Shown here piece by piece: positions 1 through 9,528 of a stretch of DNA of 64,000 nt. The translations under genes and the position numbers were made by a program. Every line of letters begins with the position of its first letter. Positions within the stretch are counted from its first letter, which is position 1. The notes below the pieces were generated by a model. The model searched no databases, had not been told where the DNA came from, and saw only the letters and a list, made by a program, of their open reading frames with translations. Source of the DNA: Clostridia bacterium. Lineage in GTDB: Bacteria > Bacillota > Clostridia > Oscillospirales > Acutalibacteraceae. The stretch spans positions 180,640-244,639 of the forward strand of contig JAFXBF010000011.1 in the NCBI GenBank assembly GCA_017516745.1, read 5' to 3'.

Positions 1-2069
1 CAAGCGGCGAAAGCCTTGTGCGTCAGGTGCTTTTCGGCAAGCGCTTCTTTAATCAGGAATTCGGCGTGGACAGTAAAGTCCTCTGGCTGCCCGACGTATT
101 CGGCTACAGCGCAGCACTTCCCCAGATTCTGCGCAAGAGCGGTGTTGACAAGTTCGTAACCTCCAAAATAAGCTGGAACGAAACCAACACAATGCCCTAC
201 GATACCTTCACCTGGAAGGGTATTGATTCAACGGGTATCTTTACCCACTTCCTCACAGCGCAGGACACACAGCCGCCCGGAACGTGGAGAAACAACACAA
301 CCTATAACGCAATGCTCACACCCACAGAGGTGAAGGGCTGCTGGAACAGATATCAGCAAAAGCACCTCAACGACGAGGTTATTCTCACCTTTGGCCACGG
401 TGACGGCGGCGGCGGACCCACCCAGTTGCATATGGAAAACCACCGCAGACTTTGCAAGGGTCTTCCGTCCTTCCCGAATACCGTTATCGAGTTTGCAGGG
501 GATTACCTTGAGCGCACAAAGCAAAAGGTAGAGAAGGACGAGAAGATGCCGACTTGGGTTGGTGAGCTCTACCTTGAATTCCACAGGGGTACTTATACCT
601 CCAACGCCTGCAACAAGCGCAACAACAGAAAGAGCGAATTCCTTTACCAGAATATCGAGCTTTTCAGCGAAATCAACCGCCTCCTCAATAAGGCACAGTA
701 TCCGCAGGAAAAGATTAACGAGGGCTGGGAGTGCATACTTCTCAACCAGTTCCACGATATTATCCCCGGCTCATCAATTTACCAGGTATATGAGGAAAGC
801 ACAAAGCAGTACGAGGCTATCGGCAAGGTAGGTAATGAGCTTCTTGATGCTGCAAAGGCAGAAATTGCCGCAAATATCAAGACCGACGGCGGTATTGCCG
901 TATTCAACCCCAACTCCTTTACAAACAGCGGTGTAGTAGATGTTGACGGCGAAAAGATTTATGTTGAAAACATTCCTGCAAAGGGCTGGAAGGTTGTCAA
1001 CGGCAACGAGAGCAAGGGCAGCGTTGAAGTTGCCGACAAGAAGCTCGAAAACGCATACTTTATTCTTGAATTTGCCGACGATTACACAATCAGCCGTATT
1101 TATGATAAGCGTTGCGGCAGAGAAGTTCTCAAGGCAGGTGAGAGAGCAAACGTAATTGAAGCTTATGAGGACTTCCCCAGAGAGTACGATGCCTGGGAAA
1201 TCTCCGTTTACTACAAGGAAAAGCGTTGGGAAATCAACGACGTCAGCGCTGTTGAAGAGCTTGACGAGGGTGTCAGAAAGGGCTTTAAGATTACAAGAAA
1301 GTTCTTTGATTCCGTAATTGAGCAGAAGGTATGGCTTTACAACGATATCGATAAAATTGATTTTGACACAACTGCAGAGTGGTGGCAGGAGCATATTCTT
1401 GTCAAGGCTGCATTCCCCGTTGAAATCAATGCCGACAAGGCAAGCTACGAAATTCAGTTCGGCTGTGTTGAGCGCCCGACCCACTCAAACACCAGCTGGG
1501 ATGCCGCAAAGTTCGAGGTTTGTGCACACAAGTTTGCCGACCTTTCCGAATGTGATTACGGCGTAAGTATTCTCAACGACTGTAAGTACGGCCACGATAT
1601 CCACGACAGCGTAATCAGACTCACGCTTCTCAAGTGCGCAACCCATCCCAGCCCCAAGGCTGACAAGGGTCACCACGAGTTTACATACTCACTGCGTCCG
1701 CACGAGGGCAGCTTCAAGCAGGCAGGCACAGTCCGCCTTGCTTACGACCTCAATAACCCGATGACCGCCGTTAAGCTCGGCAAGCAGGACGGCGTACTGC
1801 CCGAAAGCTACAGCTTCGTTTCGGTTTCACACGAAAATATCGTTGTCGATACTGTCAAGAAAGCAGAGGATACCGACACCACAATCATCCGTATGTATGA
1901 AAGCTGGAACAAGCGTGTCAGCAACGCAACGCTCTCCTTCGGCTTTGATGTAAAGAGTGCAGTGCTCTGCGACCTTATGGAAAACGAAATCGAAGTATTA
2001 GAGGTAGTTGATAATACAGTTACGCTTCCCGTAAAACCGTTTGAGATTGTTACAATTAAAGTAAAATAA
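1..2069 (+). CDS. Alpha-mannosidase, GH38 family (5' partial)
   Basis: C-terminal ~690 residues of a cytoplasmic-type alpha-mannosidase that hydrolyses alpha-mannosides. The frame is open to the left edge, so the true start lies outside; the GTG at 18 is internal. Visible: the GH38 nucleophile motif WLPDVFGYS (Asp about 26 residues after the GTG), the glycine-rich GHGDGGGGPT, the mid-domain motif LNQFHDIIPGSS near residue 250, then the long C-terminal beta-sandwich region. There is no signal peptide in the visible part. Full-length family members run about 1,000 residues, so roughly a third is missing upstream. A strong terminator follows directly, so this is the last gene of its transcript. 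Family assignment is firm; linkage specificity cannot be read. Confidence 0.93.
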   Translation, partial: SGESLVRQVLFGKRFFNQEFGVDSKVLWLPDVFGYSAALPQILRKSGVDKFVTSKISWNETNTMPYDTFTWKGIDSTGIFTHFLTAQDTQPPGTWRNNTTYNAMLTPTEVKGCWNRYQQKHLNDEVILTFGHGDGGGGPTQLHMENHRRLCKGLPSFPNTVIEFAGDYLERTKQKVEKDEKMPTWVGELYLEFHRGTYTSNACNKRNNRKSEFLYQNIELFSEINRLLNKAQYPQEKINEGWECILLNQFHDIIPGSSIYQVYEESTKQYEAIGKVGNELLDAAKAEIAANIKTDGGIAVFNPNSFTNSGVVDVDGEKIYVENIPAKGWKVVNGNESKGSVEVADKKLENAYFILEFADDYTISRIYDKRCGREVLKAGERANVIEAYEDFPREYDAWEISVYYKEKRWEINDVSAVEELDEGVRKGFKITRKFFDSVIEQKVWLYNDIDKIDFDTTAEWWQEHILVKAAFPVEINADKASYEIQFGCVERPTHSNTSWDAAKFEVCAHKFADLSECDYGVSILNDCKYGHDIHDSVIRLTLLKCATHPSPKADKGHHEFTYSLRPHEGSFKQAGTVRLAYDLNNPMTAVKLGKQDGVLPESYSFVSVSHENIVVDTVKKAEDTDTTIIRMYESWNKRVSNATLSFGFDVKSAVLCDLMENEIEVLEVVDNTVTLPVKPFEIVTIKVK

Positions 2070-2081
2070 GGCAAAATAAAA

Positions 2082-2115
2082 AACTCAGCCGAAACTGAAC
2101 TCGGCTGAGTTTTTG
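2082..2115 (+). terminator. Intrinsic terminator after the mannosidase
   Basis: An 11-bp perfect stem (arms 2082-2092 and 2101-2111) with an 8-nt loop, followed by a T run. It is preceded by an A run, so it could also work on the minus strand. Confidence 0.9.
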
Positions 2116-2154
2116 CTGTCCCTACAATGTTTCTCCTGTTTTATGTTCTGCATA

Positions 2155-2220
2155 ACTACAATCGGGTGAGGGCAGAGCCCTCCCACAATTTTGCATTTTG
2201 CGTTTTGCACTTTGCATTTA
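2155..2220. repeat. Intergenic repeat with 7-bp TTTTGCA-type periodicity
   Basis: A small hairpin module (GGGTGAGGGCAGAGCCCTCCC) is followed by tandem heptamers of the TTTTGCA/CTTTGCA type. A closely similar module occurs at 30417-30487, and related heptamers at 30258-30293 and 35425-35526. It lies between the mannosidase and groEL terminators and has no coding potential. Confidence 0.6.
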
Positions 2221-2256
2221 AAAAGCACCGTCGGCGTTAAAACCAACGGTGCTTTG
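2218..2256 (-). terminator. Terminator of groES-groEL
   Basis: An inverted repeat pairs AAAGCACCGT with ACGGTGCTTT and extends inward by two further pairs. Read on the minus strand it ends in a short U run just after the groEL stop. Confidence 0.85.
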
Positions 2257-2276
2257 AAATTTATGCGGTTATTTGA

Positions 2277-3920
<1,644 letters not shown>

Positions 3921-3936
3921 TCATTTTCTCCTTTAA

Positions 3937-4221
3937 TTATTCGATTACTGCAAGAATGTCGCCCTGACGGACGATAGTAAATTCTTCCTTGTTGAGCTTA
4001 ACCTCTGTGCCTGCATACTTGCCGATGATAACCTTATCGCCGACGTTGATATACATTTCAACCTTGTTGCCGTCAACATCGCCGCCGGGGCCTACTGCAA
4101 CAACCTCGGCAAACTGGGGCTTTTCCTGTGCGGAAGCAGCGAGAATGATGCCGCTCTTGGTGGTTTCTTCAACTTCAGCAGCCTTAACGACTACTCTGTC
4201 TGCAAGGGGTCTGATTGTCAT
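3937..4221 (-). CDS. groS: Co-chaperonin GroES (Hsp10)
   Basis: A 94-residue co-chaperonin that caps the GroEL cavity. The N-terminal IRPLADRVVVKAAEVEETT, the mobile loop SGIILAASAQEKP and GPGGDVDGNKVEM match the family along the full length. An AGGAGGAG ribosome site precedes the ATG. It is first in the groESL operon and directly downstream of a perfect CIRCE element, so heat-shock control by HrcA is expected. Confidence 0.98.
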   Translation of the reverse strand: MTIRPLADRVVVKAAEVEETTKSGIILAASAQEKPQFAEVVAVGPGGDVDGNKVEMYINVGDKVIIGKYAGTEVKLNKEEFTIVRQGDILAVIE

Positions 4222-4256
4222 TTATAACTCCTCCTGTTAAGTAATTATTTTGCGAA

Positions 4257-4283
4257 TTAGCACTCTCGAGTGATGAGTGCTAA
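4257..4283. promoter_or_regulatory. CIRCE operator (HrcA binding site)
   Basis: TTAGCACTC, a 9-nt spacer, then GAGTGCTAA: a perfect match to the CIRCE consensus, between the groES promoter and the groES ribosome site. Confidence 0.98.
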
Positions 4284-4288
4284 TACAT

Positions 4289-4316
4289 ATTCTACCTCTT
4301 TTTTTATAAATTTCAA
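4289..4316 (-). promoter_or_regulatory. SigA-type promoter of groES-groEL
   Basis: On the minus strand TTGAAA (4311-4316), a 16-nt spacer, then TAGAAT (4289-4294). CIRCE begins 5 nt downstream of the -10, where a bound repressor would block initiation. Confidence 0.8.
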
Positions 4317-4379
4317 GCAAAATTTTGAATTTTTTGCCAATCGGCCTATTGTTTACAATTTGTTCATAATTTCACAAGA

Positions 4380-5495
4380 TTATTTCCTGATTGCCTTAAC
4401 TATTCCTGCCGTAACTGCCGCCGCTGCGGTTGCACCGAGGGCTGCAAGCGCAATTCTTCTCGGCTTTTCAAGCTCGTCGGCATCAATAAAGTAGCCGAGC
4501 ATCGAAAGCGGAGTTTTGCCCATCAAGTCAAAATAGGTAATGTGGCGTGTGGAGAATTCATTGGGATTGTTTTCGTCAATTTCAAACAGCCTTACGCCTT
4601 TGTTTTCGTTGCCGTAGCAGCGGAAGGAGGCAGCAGGAGTCTGAATCATTCTCACGCCGTCGCAGTCAATGTCAAACAGGTTCATGTGGTGGTGGCCGTA
4701 AACAACCGCCAGAACGTCACCCTGTGCCTTTACCGCATCGTACTGACCGTAGTTAGCCTTGCAGCCGGGCGAAGGTTCCCACAGTCTGCCCGAGTTGATA
4801 CATTCGGGCTTTAAGCGGATATATCTGTCGCCATCATAATCCTTGACTGCACCTTCATCGTCTTTGTTGCATTCTTCAATGCAGTTTGCCGTTTCGGTCA
4901 TCGGAATGTGCTGGAACATAAGCGAGGGCAGTTTGCCTAAAGCATCGCTTGTCTGCTTATACCATTCAACAGCCTCTGTCGTAACGCCTTCGTAGCCTCT
5001 GTCCTCATCCTTATTCTGGCGTGAGGTATCCATCATCCAGAGGTTGAATTTCGGCGTGTCGCCCGAATAAATCAGTATGTTGTGCGTGCCGATATCACCG
5101 TGACCGTAGGTGTCAACAAGCCCCACAAAACAACTGTATTCACGGTAGAGGTCAATTATTTCTTCCTTGGTCATACAGCACATATCGTCGTGGTTGCCGA
5201 ATATCATACCGAAGGGAATATTCCTCTTTTCAAGCGGCTCAAGAATGATTTCAAGTGATTTCTTCATTCTTTCTTTTGTTGTCTCATAACCCTCTGCCGT
5301 CTGTTTGTTACCGAAGCGTGCATCAAGCAGGTGGTTGCTCAGCACATTGTCACCCGTAAAAACAACAAGGTCGGGCTTGATTGTATCGTACGCCCTGTCA
5401 AGCATACGAAGCATTGACCGCCTTGGGTAATGCATATCCTGCGGGTCGCTGACCTGTAATATCTTAAATTTTGAGTTTTTGAATTGAAGGTTCAT
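4380..5495 (-). CDS. Metallophosphoesterase, calcineurin-like, C-terminally membrane-anchored
   Basis: Predicted dinuclear-metal phosphohydrolase. The family pattern is visible in order: QVSDPQD, FTGDNV, GNHDD, QHIPM and GHHH. The C terminus (about residues 340-365) is an alanine/leucine-rich hydrophobic segment followed by KAIRK, suggesting a tail anchor in the cytoplasmic membrane with the enzyme domain in the cytosol. A longer frame reaches 5567, but the ATG at 5495 is preceded by CAGGAG and starts just before the conserved beta strand, so it is preferred. Such proteins are often annotated as purple-acid-phosphatase-like or YkuE-like; the substrate cannot be inferred. It is divergent from the DUF1858 gene. 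Confidence 0.85.
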   Translation of the reverse strand: MNLQFKNSKFKILQVSDPQDMHYPRRSMLRMLDRAYDTIKPDLVVFTGDNVLSNHLLDARFGNKQTAEGYETTKERMKKSLEIILEPLEKRNIPFGMIFGNHDDMCCMTKEEIIDLYREYSCFVGLVDTYGHGDIGTHNILIYSGDTPKFNLWMMDTSRQNKDEDRGYEGVTTEAVEWYKQTSDALGKLPSLMFQHIPMTETANCIEECNKDDEGAVKDYDGDRYIRLKPECINSGRLWEPSPGCKANYGQYDAVKAQGDVLAVVYGHHHMNLFDIDCDGVRMIQTPAASFRCYGNENKGVRLFEIDENNPNEFSTRHITYFDLMGKTPLSMLGYFIDADELEKPRRIALAALGATAAAAVTAGIVKAIRK

Positions 5496-5560
5496 AGTAT
5501 ACTCCTGTTGAATGTGATTTCTAAATTTTAACATTGTAAACACTTTACTGTCAAGCGGCG

Positions 5561-5589
5561 TTGACAAAAAGAATAAACGCTGATAAAAT
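5561..5589 (+). promoter_or_regulatory. SigA-type promoter of DUF1858-trmK
   Basis: TTGACA (5561-5566), a 17-nt spacer, TAAAAT (5584-5589), 35 nt before the start of the first gene. Confidence 0.85.
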
Positions 5590-5624
5590 ATGATATATTA
5601 ATTAAAGAAAAGGAGTTATTTAAA

Positions 5625-5825
5625 ATGACACAGATTGATAAAACAATGACTATCGGTGATATTCTCGACGAAAACCGTGAGGTTGCACCCTTTTTCCTTG
5701 AGATGGGTATGCACTGCCTGGGCTGTCCGTCAGCCAGAAGCGAGAGCGTTGAGCAGGCCTGCCGTGTACACGGTGTAAATGCTGACGAGCTTGTTGCAAA
5801 GATTAATGCTTTCCTTGCAAAATAA
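5625..5825 (+). CDS. DUF1858 redox-disulfide domain protein
   Basis: A 66-residue soluble protein of the DUF1858 family (hybrid-cluster-protein-associated redox disulfide domain). It shows the family opening MTIGDILDENREVAPFFLEMGMHC and a CxxC pair in HCLGCP near residues 30-35, the likely redox or metal site, then a helix ending in AKINAFLAK. AAAGGAG precedes the ATG and there is a strong promoter upstream. It is followed after 3 nt by trmK, so the two are co-transcribed. The exact partner is unknown; no hybrid cluster protein is encoded nearby. Confidence 0.88.
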   Translation: MTQIDKTMTIGDILDENREVAPFFLEMGMHCLGCPSARSESVEQACRVHGVNADELVAKINAFLAK

Positions 5826-5828
5826 GCA

Positions 5829-6506
5829 ATGAAAAATCTTTCTCCACGTCTTGAAGCGGTTGCCTCTCTTGTCCGAAAGGGCAGGAGAGTGGCCGATATC
5901 GGCACCGACCACGCCTATCTGCCTGTTTATCTTGTTCAAAGCGGCGTGACGGATTTTGCAATTGCCGCCGACCTTCGCAAGGGTCCGCTCGAAAACGCAA
6001 GAAAGGCCGTCGAAGAAGCAGGCCTGCAGGATAAAATTACCCTGCGCCTTTCTGACGGCTTGCAGAAGTTTGAGCCCGACGAGGCGGACGAAATCGTAAT
6101 TGCAGGTATGGGCGGAATACTTATAGCGCAGATTATCGAAGCTGCACCGTGGCTGCAAAAGGGCGAAAAACACCTGTGTCTACAGCCTATGAGTCACCCT
6201 GAGGTGCTGCGCAAGTTTCTTGTCACAAACGGCTACAATATCCTTTGCGAAACCGTTTGCGAGGATTCGGGCAAGCTCTACTGCGTAATGAGCGTAGAGT
6301 TTTGCGGCGAGTACATAAAGCGGCCTGCGTTTTATGAGTATTACGGCGAAATTCCGCAGTGCAAAACCGAGCTTTCGGAAAAATACCTGTCCAACCTTGC
6401 CTTCCGTCTTTCTCGGGATGCGGACAGTATGCGCTGTGCCGACCCGACAAGGGCAGACAAGCTTTATAAAGTATCAGACAAAATCAATGACATTCTCAAC
6501 GGGTGA
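5829..6506 (+). CDS. trmK: tRNA (adenine(22)-N1)-methyltransferase TrmK
   Basis: SAM-dependent enzyme that methylates N1 of A22 in tRNA. The opening LSPRLEAVASLV, SAM motif I VADIGTDHAYLP (about residues 20-31) and the IVIAGMGG motif are characteristic; 225 residues is the normal length, with the C-terminal helical hairpin present. It starts 3 nt after the DUF1858 stop. The trmK stop codon sits inside the 5' arm of a terminator hairpin (6501-6531), so termination may depend on ribosome release. Firm assignment. Confidence 0.95.
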   Translation: MKNLSPRLEAVASLVRKGRRVADIGTDHAYLPVYLVQSGVTDFAIAADLRKGPLENARKAVEEAGLQDKITLRLSDGLQKFEPDEADEIVIAGMGGILIAQIIEAAPWLQKGEKHLCLQPMSHPEVLRKFLVTNGYNILCETVCEDSGKLYCVMSVEFCGEYIKRPAFYEYYGEIPQCKTELSEKYLSNLAFRLSRDADSMRCADPTRADKLYKVSDKINDILNG

Positions 6507-6531
6507 ATTGCACGGCAATTTGCCCTTTTTT
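6501..6531 (+). terminator. Terminator overlapping the trmK stop codon
   Basis: The arm 6501-6511 pairs over 11 positions (two G-U) with 6515-6525, loop ACG, then six T. The TGA of trmK (6504-6506) lies in the 5' arm and the deoB ribosome site starts right after the T run. Confidence 0.75.
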
Positions 6532-6545
6532 AAAAGGTGATTTAT

Positions 6546-7667
6546 TTGAAAAAACGTGTATTTCTTATTGTGCTTGACAGCTTCGGCATAGGTGAAATGC
6601 CCGACAGCGCTTCTTTCGGCGATGAGGGCAGCAACACTCTTGCCGCAATATCCCGTTCGGAGTTTTTTAAGGCGGAAAACCTGAAAAAGCTCGGGCTTTT
6701 CAATATTGACGGTGTTGATTGCTGTGAAAAAACTGAGAATCCCATTGCCTCTTACGGCAGGTTAAGCGAAAAATCCGCAGGCAAGGACACAACCACGGGT
6801 CATTGGGAAATTGCAGGTCTTGTAAGCAAAAGCGCAATGCCGACATTTCCGAACGGCTTTCCGCACGATTTTATCGCAAAGTTTGAAAAAGCAACGGGCA
6901 GAAAATGCCTTTGCAATAAGCCTTATTCAGGTACGGCTGTCATTGCCGATTACGGCAAAGAGCACATAAAAACGGGTGCGCTGATTGTCTACACCTCTGC
7001 GGACAGCGTTTTCCAGATTGCCGCACACGAGGATGTTGTGCCCGTTGATGTGCTTTATAAATACTGCGAAATCGCAAGAGAAATGCTCTGCGGTGAATTG
7101 GCGGTAGGCAGGGTTATAGCAAGACCCTTTACGGGTGAATATCCGAATTTTATACGTACCTCAAACCGCCACGATTTTTCGCTTGCACCGACCGGCAAAA
7201 CCGTGCTCGATGAACTGAAAGAAAACAGCTTTGATGTTATTTCTGTCGGCAAAATCAGCGATATTTTTGCAGGTGTCGGCATAACCGAAGCCCACCGCAC
7301 CGCAAGCAATACCGAGGGTATGGCAAAAACGCTTGAGCTGGCACAAAAGGATTTCAACGGTCTGTGCTTCACAAATCTTGTAGATTTTGATATGCTCTAC
7401 GGTCACAGAAACGATATTGACGGCTACGCAAAGGCAATTGCTGAATTTGATGCCTGGCTGCCTGCTTTTATTGAAAAAATGAACGACGAGGATTTAGCTC
7501 TTATAACGGCAGACCACGGCTGTGACCCGTCAACACCGAGTACAGACCATTCCAGAGAATACGTGCCGCTGCTTATTTTCGGCAAAAGCGAAACACCCGT
7601 TAATCTTGGCACAATTCACGGCTTTGATTTTGTTGCAGATAAATTGAGAGAAATTTTTTTGAATTAA
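6546..7667 (+). CDS. deoB: Phosphopentomutase DeoB
   Basis: Interconverts (deoxy)ribose 1-phosphate and 5-phosphate in nucleoside salvage. An alkaline-phosphatase-fold enzyme: VFLIVLDSFGIGEMPD carries the first metal aspartate, followed by the phosphate-accepting threonine in GKDTTTGHWE, and LITADHGCDPSTPSTDHSREYVPLL with the remaining metal ligands. It is about 373 residues, family length. I prefer the TTG at 6546 because AAAAGGTGA lies 5 nt upstream; the GTG at 6537 would itself form part of that ribosome site. A strong hairpin terminator follows. No other deo genes are adjacent. Confidence 0.96.
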   Translation: MKKRVFLIVLDSFGIGEMPDSASFGDEGSNTLAAISRSEFFKAENLKKLGLFNIDGVDCCEKTENPIASYGRLSEKSAGKDTTTGHWEIAGLVSKSAMPTFPNGFPHDFIAKFEKATGRKCLCNKPYSGTAVIADYGKEHIKTGALIVYTSADSVFQIAAHEDVVPVDVLYKYCEIAREMLCGELAVGRVIARPFTGEYPNFIRTSNRHDFSLAPTGKTVLDELKENSFDVISVGKISDIFAGVGITEAHRTASNTEGMAKTLELAQKDFNGLCFTNLVDFDMLYGHRNDIDGYAKAIAEFDAWLPAFIEKMNDEDLALITADHGCDPSTPSTDHSREYVPLLIFGKSETPVNLGTIHGFDFVADKLREIFLN

Positions 7668-7671
7668 AGCA

Positions 7672-7715
7672 AACAACCTATATGAAGCAGCCTGCCTCAT
7701 ATAGGTTGTTCCTGT
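7672..7715. terminator. Bidirectional terminator between deoB and the secreted protein
   Basis: A 14-bp perfect stem (7672-7685 with 7697-7710), an 11-nt loop and T-rich flanks. It sits between two convergent genes and can serve both. Confidence 0.85.
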
Positions 7716-7716
7716 T

Positions 7717-9282
7717 TTATATAAAAAGTGAAATAAACCAGTTGTATATGCCCATAAAGAAATTGACTATTTTCTGCCAGAAATTCGGTTCGGCAGGCTC
7801 TTGCGTGGGTGGTTCTGTTTCTGGTTGTGTTGTTGTGGGAGCGGTTGTTGTTTCCTGCGGTGTGTTTGTCGGGTTATCAACGCTTGTCGTTGTTTCTGTC
7901 GGCTCGTTGTCTGTTGTCGGCTCAGTTACCGCAGGTGGTGCTGTCGTGGTTTCGGGTGTGTAGGTTTCACTCAAATCAATGCTGTACATAATCAGCTTAC
8001 CGCCGCTGATTGAAAACCACTCAATGCTGTTTGTAACGCTGTTGTACATTACCTGACCGAAACGGGGGAGTACGGCATCTGATTTTACTGCTTTATTGTC
8101 TGTGAGGTTACCCTCGGCATCAAGGAAGGCGACGTACATTCTCTTCGTTTCGTTGAACTGATTGCTTACCATATACGGTACTGCAACCTTGTTCTTGTTT
8201 AAAAGTACTGCCTTCGGATTGGTGATACCCTCTGCCTTTATTCCCGTGTAGCTTGTAAGCACCTTTTCGGGCTGTGAAGCAAGTGTTGAGGGGTTGAAAA
8301 GCTGTGTTACAAGGTTAGCGGCTGAAATTTCTGTTGAATCTGTCGTGTTTTGGTAGCTGCTTACAAGGAGATAGCCTGCGCTTGTTTTTACAACTCCGCC
8401 AAGCTGGCTGAAGGTGTCGTTGTAGCCGTATTCACCTTTGAAAAAGTAGGAATCACCTTTTTGAAGTAAGCTCCAGCTGTTGCCTCCGCTCATTTTAGTG
8501 ATATGGAAACTTCTGTGCGGTTCGGCATCGGAACGGTCGACATACACAAAGTCCGTTCCGTCCTGAAGTATGAACTGGTGGAATGAATGGCTGGCATAGG
8601 GGATAACCGTTGAATTGGGTACGGTTACTTGCTTGAAGGTTTTAGTGTTTACCGCAAAGGCGTAGGAAGCCTGATGAACAAGTCCTTCAAGGTTTGCGGT
8701 GAACATCAGTCTGCCGACATAACCTGTAATGAAGTTGCCGTTTTCGGACAGTACATTGTTGCCACAGTCTATAGCCGCAATACCCTCAAAATGTCCCGAG
8801 GAGTTGCCTGTCATATCAAGTGAGCGGATTTTTTCTCCGTCTGCGCCGTAATTTACAAGGCGGAGTGCGGTTTTGCTGCCGTCCTTGTCTGCGATTTCAG
8901 CGCCGTAAAGCACATAATATGTGCCGTCTGTTCCTTTTGTGAAAGCACCGTATTCCGTCAGCTCTTTGGTAACTGTTATTTCATTCGTTACCTGTGTGCC
9001 GTCGGTTTCAATAATTTTAAGCGTACCGTCTGTCTGATTAACGCAAACGGCATATGAACAGTCTTTGTTCCGGAATACGCTTATATTCGGTGCATAGCCG
9101 TGGTCGTATCCGTCGCTGGCATAAATGTTGTCATTGTCCTTTGCGGCAACATCAATAAGCTGTGAAACCGTGGCTTCAAGCGGCTTTTCCTCTGCTGCAA
9201 AGCCCGAAAGCATGCCTGCTGAAAGAAGCAGCAAAAGCGCTGTCAGTATACAAACAACTTTAAAAGACTGTCTGTTTTTCAT
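7717..9282 (-). CDS. Secreted protein with Thr/Pro-rich linker and aromatic C-terminal helix
   Basis: No family recognised. The 521-residue product begins with a clear Sec signal peptide (MKNRQ, a leucine-rich core, cleavage near GFAAEE). The bulk (about 40-435) is a beta-rich domain with repeated short YAVCV/YYVLYG-type strands, which could be a propeller-like fold. Residues about 440-490 are a low-complexity Thr/Pro/Glu linker (TTTAPP, ETTTAPTTTQ), typical of wall-spanning spacers. The last ~25 residues (NFWQKIVNFFMGIYNWFISLFI) form a very aromatic amphipathic or membrane-binding helix without a positive tail or LPxTG motif. Monocistronic, with its own promoter at 9320-9348. Function unknown; probably surface-retained. 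Confidence 0.8.
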   Translation of the reverse strand: MKNRQSFKVVCILTALLLLLSAGMLSGFAAEEKPLEATVSQLIDVAAKDNDNIYASDGYDHGYAPNISVFRNKDCSYAVCVNQTDGTLKIIETDGTQVTNEITVTKELTEYGAFTKGTDGTYYVLYGAEIADKDGSKTALRLVNYGADGEKIRSLDMTGNSSGHFEGIAAIDCGNNVLSENGNFITGYVGRLMFTANLEGLVHQASYAFAVNTKTFKQVTVPNSTVIPYASHSFHQFILQDGTDFVYVDRSDAEPHRSFHITKMSGGNSWSLLQKGDSYFFKGEYGYNDTFSQLGGVVKTSAGYLLVSSYQNTTDSTEISAANLVTQLFNPSTLASQPEKVLTSYTGIKAEGITNPKAVLLNKNKVAVPYMVSNQFNETKRMYVAFLDAEGNLTDNKAVKSDAVLPRFGQVMYNSVTNSIEWFSISGGKLIMYSIDLSETYTPETTTAPPAVTEPTTDNEPTETTTSVDNPTNTPQETTTAPTTTQPETEPPTQEPAEPNFWQKIVNFFMGIYNWFISLFI

Positions 9283-9319
9283 TTGGATTTACTCCTTCGA
9301 TAATATTTTATCTGTATTA

Positions 9320-9348
9320 AATTTACCATATATTACTTTTGCGGTCAA
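9320..9348 (-). promoter_or_regulatory. SigA-type promoter of the secreted protein
   Basis: On the minus strand TTGACC (9343-9348), a 17-nt spacer, TAAATT (9320-9325). Two 22-bp-spaced direct repeats lie just upstream of the -35 (9355-9398). Confidence 0.6.
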
Positions 9349-9354
9349 TTAAGT

Positions 9355-9398
9355 GTTACCCTCGTTTTACAAACAGGTTACCGTTATTTTACAAAAGG
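9355..9398. repeat. Two direct repeats upstream of a promoter
   Basis: GTTACC followed by TTTTACAAA occurs twice with a 22-bp period (first GTTACC at 9355, second at 9377), about two helical turns apart, next to the -35 of the secreted-protein promoter. Possible activator sites. Confidence 0.45.
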
Positions 9399-9459
9399 GG
9401 ATAATGCGTTTTCGCCAAAAATGCAAAACTATGAATATTTAAAATCATATTAATTGCTG

Positions 9460-9488
9460 TTTACAAATTTCTTTACTTATGATACAAT
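9460..9488 (+). promoter_or_regulatory. SigA-type promoter of the YebC-family gene
   Basis: TTTACA (9460-9465), a 17-nt spacer, TACAAT (9483-9488), about 40 nt before the ATG. Confidence 0.75.
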
Positions 9489-9528
9489 ACAGAAGTTAAT
9501 GCTTATCTATTAAGGAACGGTGAAAAAT

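Noticed and set aside
7682-8013. Plus-strand Val/Gly-rich and Cys-rich open frames opposite the secreted protein
   Set aside because: They are complements of the Thr/Pro-rich linker codons, lack ribosome sites and match no family.
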